NCBI GenBank assembly: GCA_022508735.1
Contig: JAFLUQ010000141.1
Location: forward strand, 1-5,573
Origin: Oscillospiraceae bacterium
Lineage (GTDB): Bacteria > Bacillota > Clostridia > UMGS1883
Reading direction: 5' to 3'
DNA length: 5,573 bases
Both the position numbers and the translations under genes were made by a program. Positions 5,530 through 5,573 of this stretch are shown here, piece by piece (position 1 is the first letter of the stretch; each line of letters starts with the position of its first letter). The notes beneath the pieces were generated by a model, which saw nothing but the letters and a program-made list of their open reading frames with translations, made no database searches and was not told where the DNA came from.

Positions 5530-5573
5530 TTCGCTTTTACCTCCCCGAATACTCTGGGCCGCGTCCACTTGTC
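5526..5573 (-). CDS. rnfD: RnfD C-terminal end (partial)
   Basis: The last 15 codons and TGA stop of a gene entering from the right edge encode DKWTRPRVFGEVKAK. The TRPRVFG segment resembles the end of clostridial RnfD, the integral membrane subunit that carries a second covalent FMN. The stop overlaps the rnfG start as ATGA. Position directly before rnfG matches the rnfCDGEAB order. Identification rests on a short tail plus gene order; the rest lies outside the window. Confidence 0.82.
   Translation of the reverse strand, partial: DKWTRPRVFGEVKAK

Noticed and set aside
5530..5568. 13-codon N-terminal extension of RnfG from a GTG at 5568
   Set aside because: It would lie within the rnfD coding end; the ATG at 5529 has a good ribosome binding site, an ATGA overlap and the normal family start.

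Overview
The window is a run of minus-strand genes from a spore-forming anaerobic Firmicute. It is probably a member of class Clostridia in the Oscillospiraceae/Ruminococcaceae sphere; this is inferred from gene content and moderately GC-rich coding sequence and has not been tested. Evidence for the lifestyle is an Rnf ion-pumping ferredoxin:NAD+ oxidoreductase operon plus a SipL-like spore protein (DUF3794/SPOCS repeats with a C-terminal LysM domain). All genes read right to left.

Layout in transcription order: the last 15 codons of rnfD (right edge), rnfG, rnfE and rnfA, joined by 4-, 1- and 4-base overlaps. Then comes a 225-bp gap holding a small element with imperfect terminal inverted repeats, followed by rnfB. 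Next are a CPBP-family (CAAX protease/bacteriocin-processing) membrane protein and the sipL-like gene. The order D-G-E-A-B matches the clostridial rnfCDGEAB arrangement; rnfC and most of rnfD lie outside the window.

RnfB passes electrons from reduced ferredoxin through many Fe-S clusters towards membrane subunits RnfA/RnfE and the covalent flavins of RnfG/RnfD. Electrons end on NAD+ at RnfC while Na+ or H+ is exported. The sipL-like gene belongs to a different process, spore coat anchoring, and the CPBP protein has no assigned substrate.

The non-coding DNA is the most unusual part. (1) A ~199-bp MITE-like element separates rnfA from rnfB and breaks an otherwise translationally coupled operon. 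(2) The sipL-like leader contains a long interrupted palindrome whose 3' arm is the gene's own ribosome binding site. (3) The first 247 bases carry five consecutive inverted repeats, mostly perfect, with no gene. No new multi-gene system, CRISPR array, tRNA or rRNA was seen.
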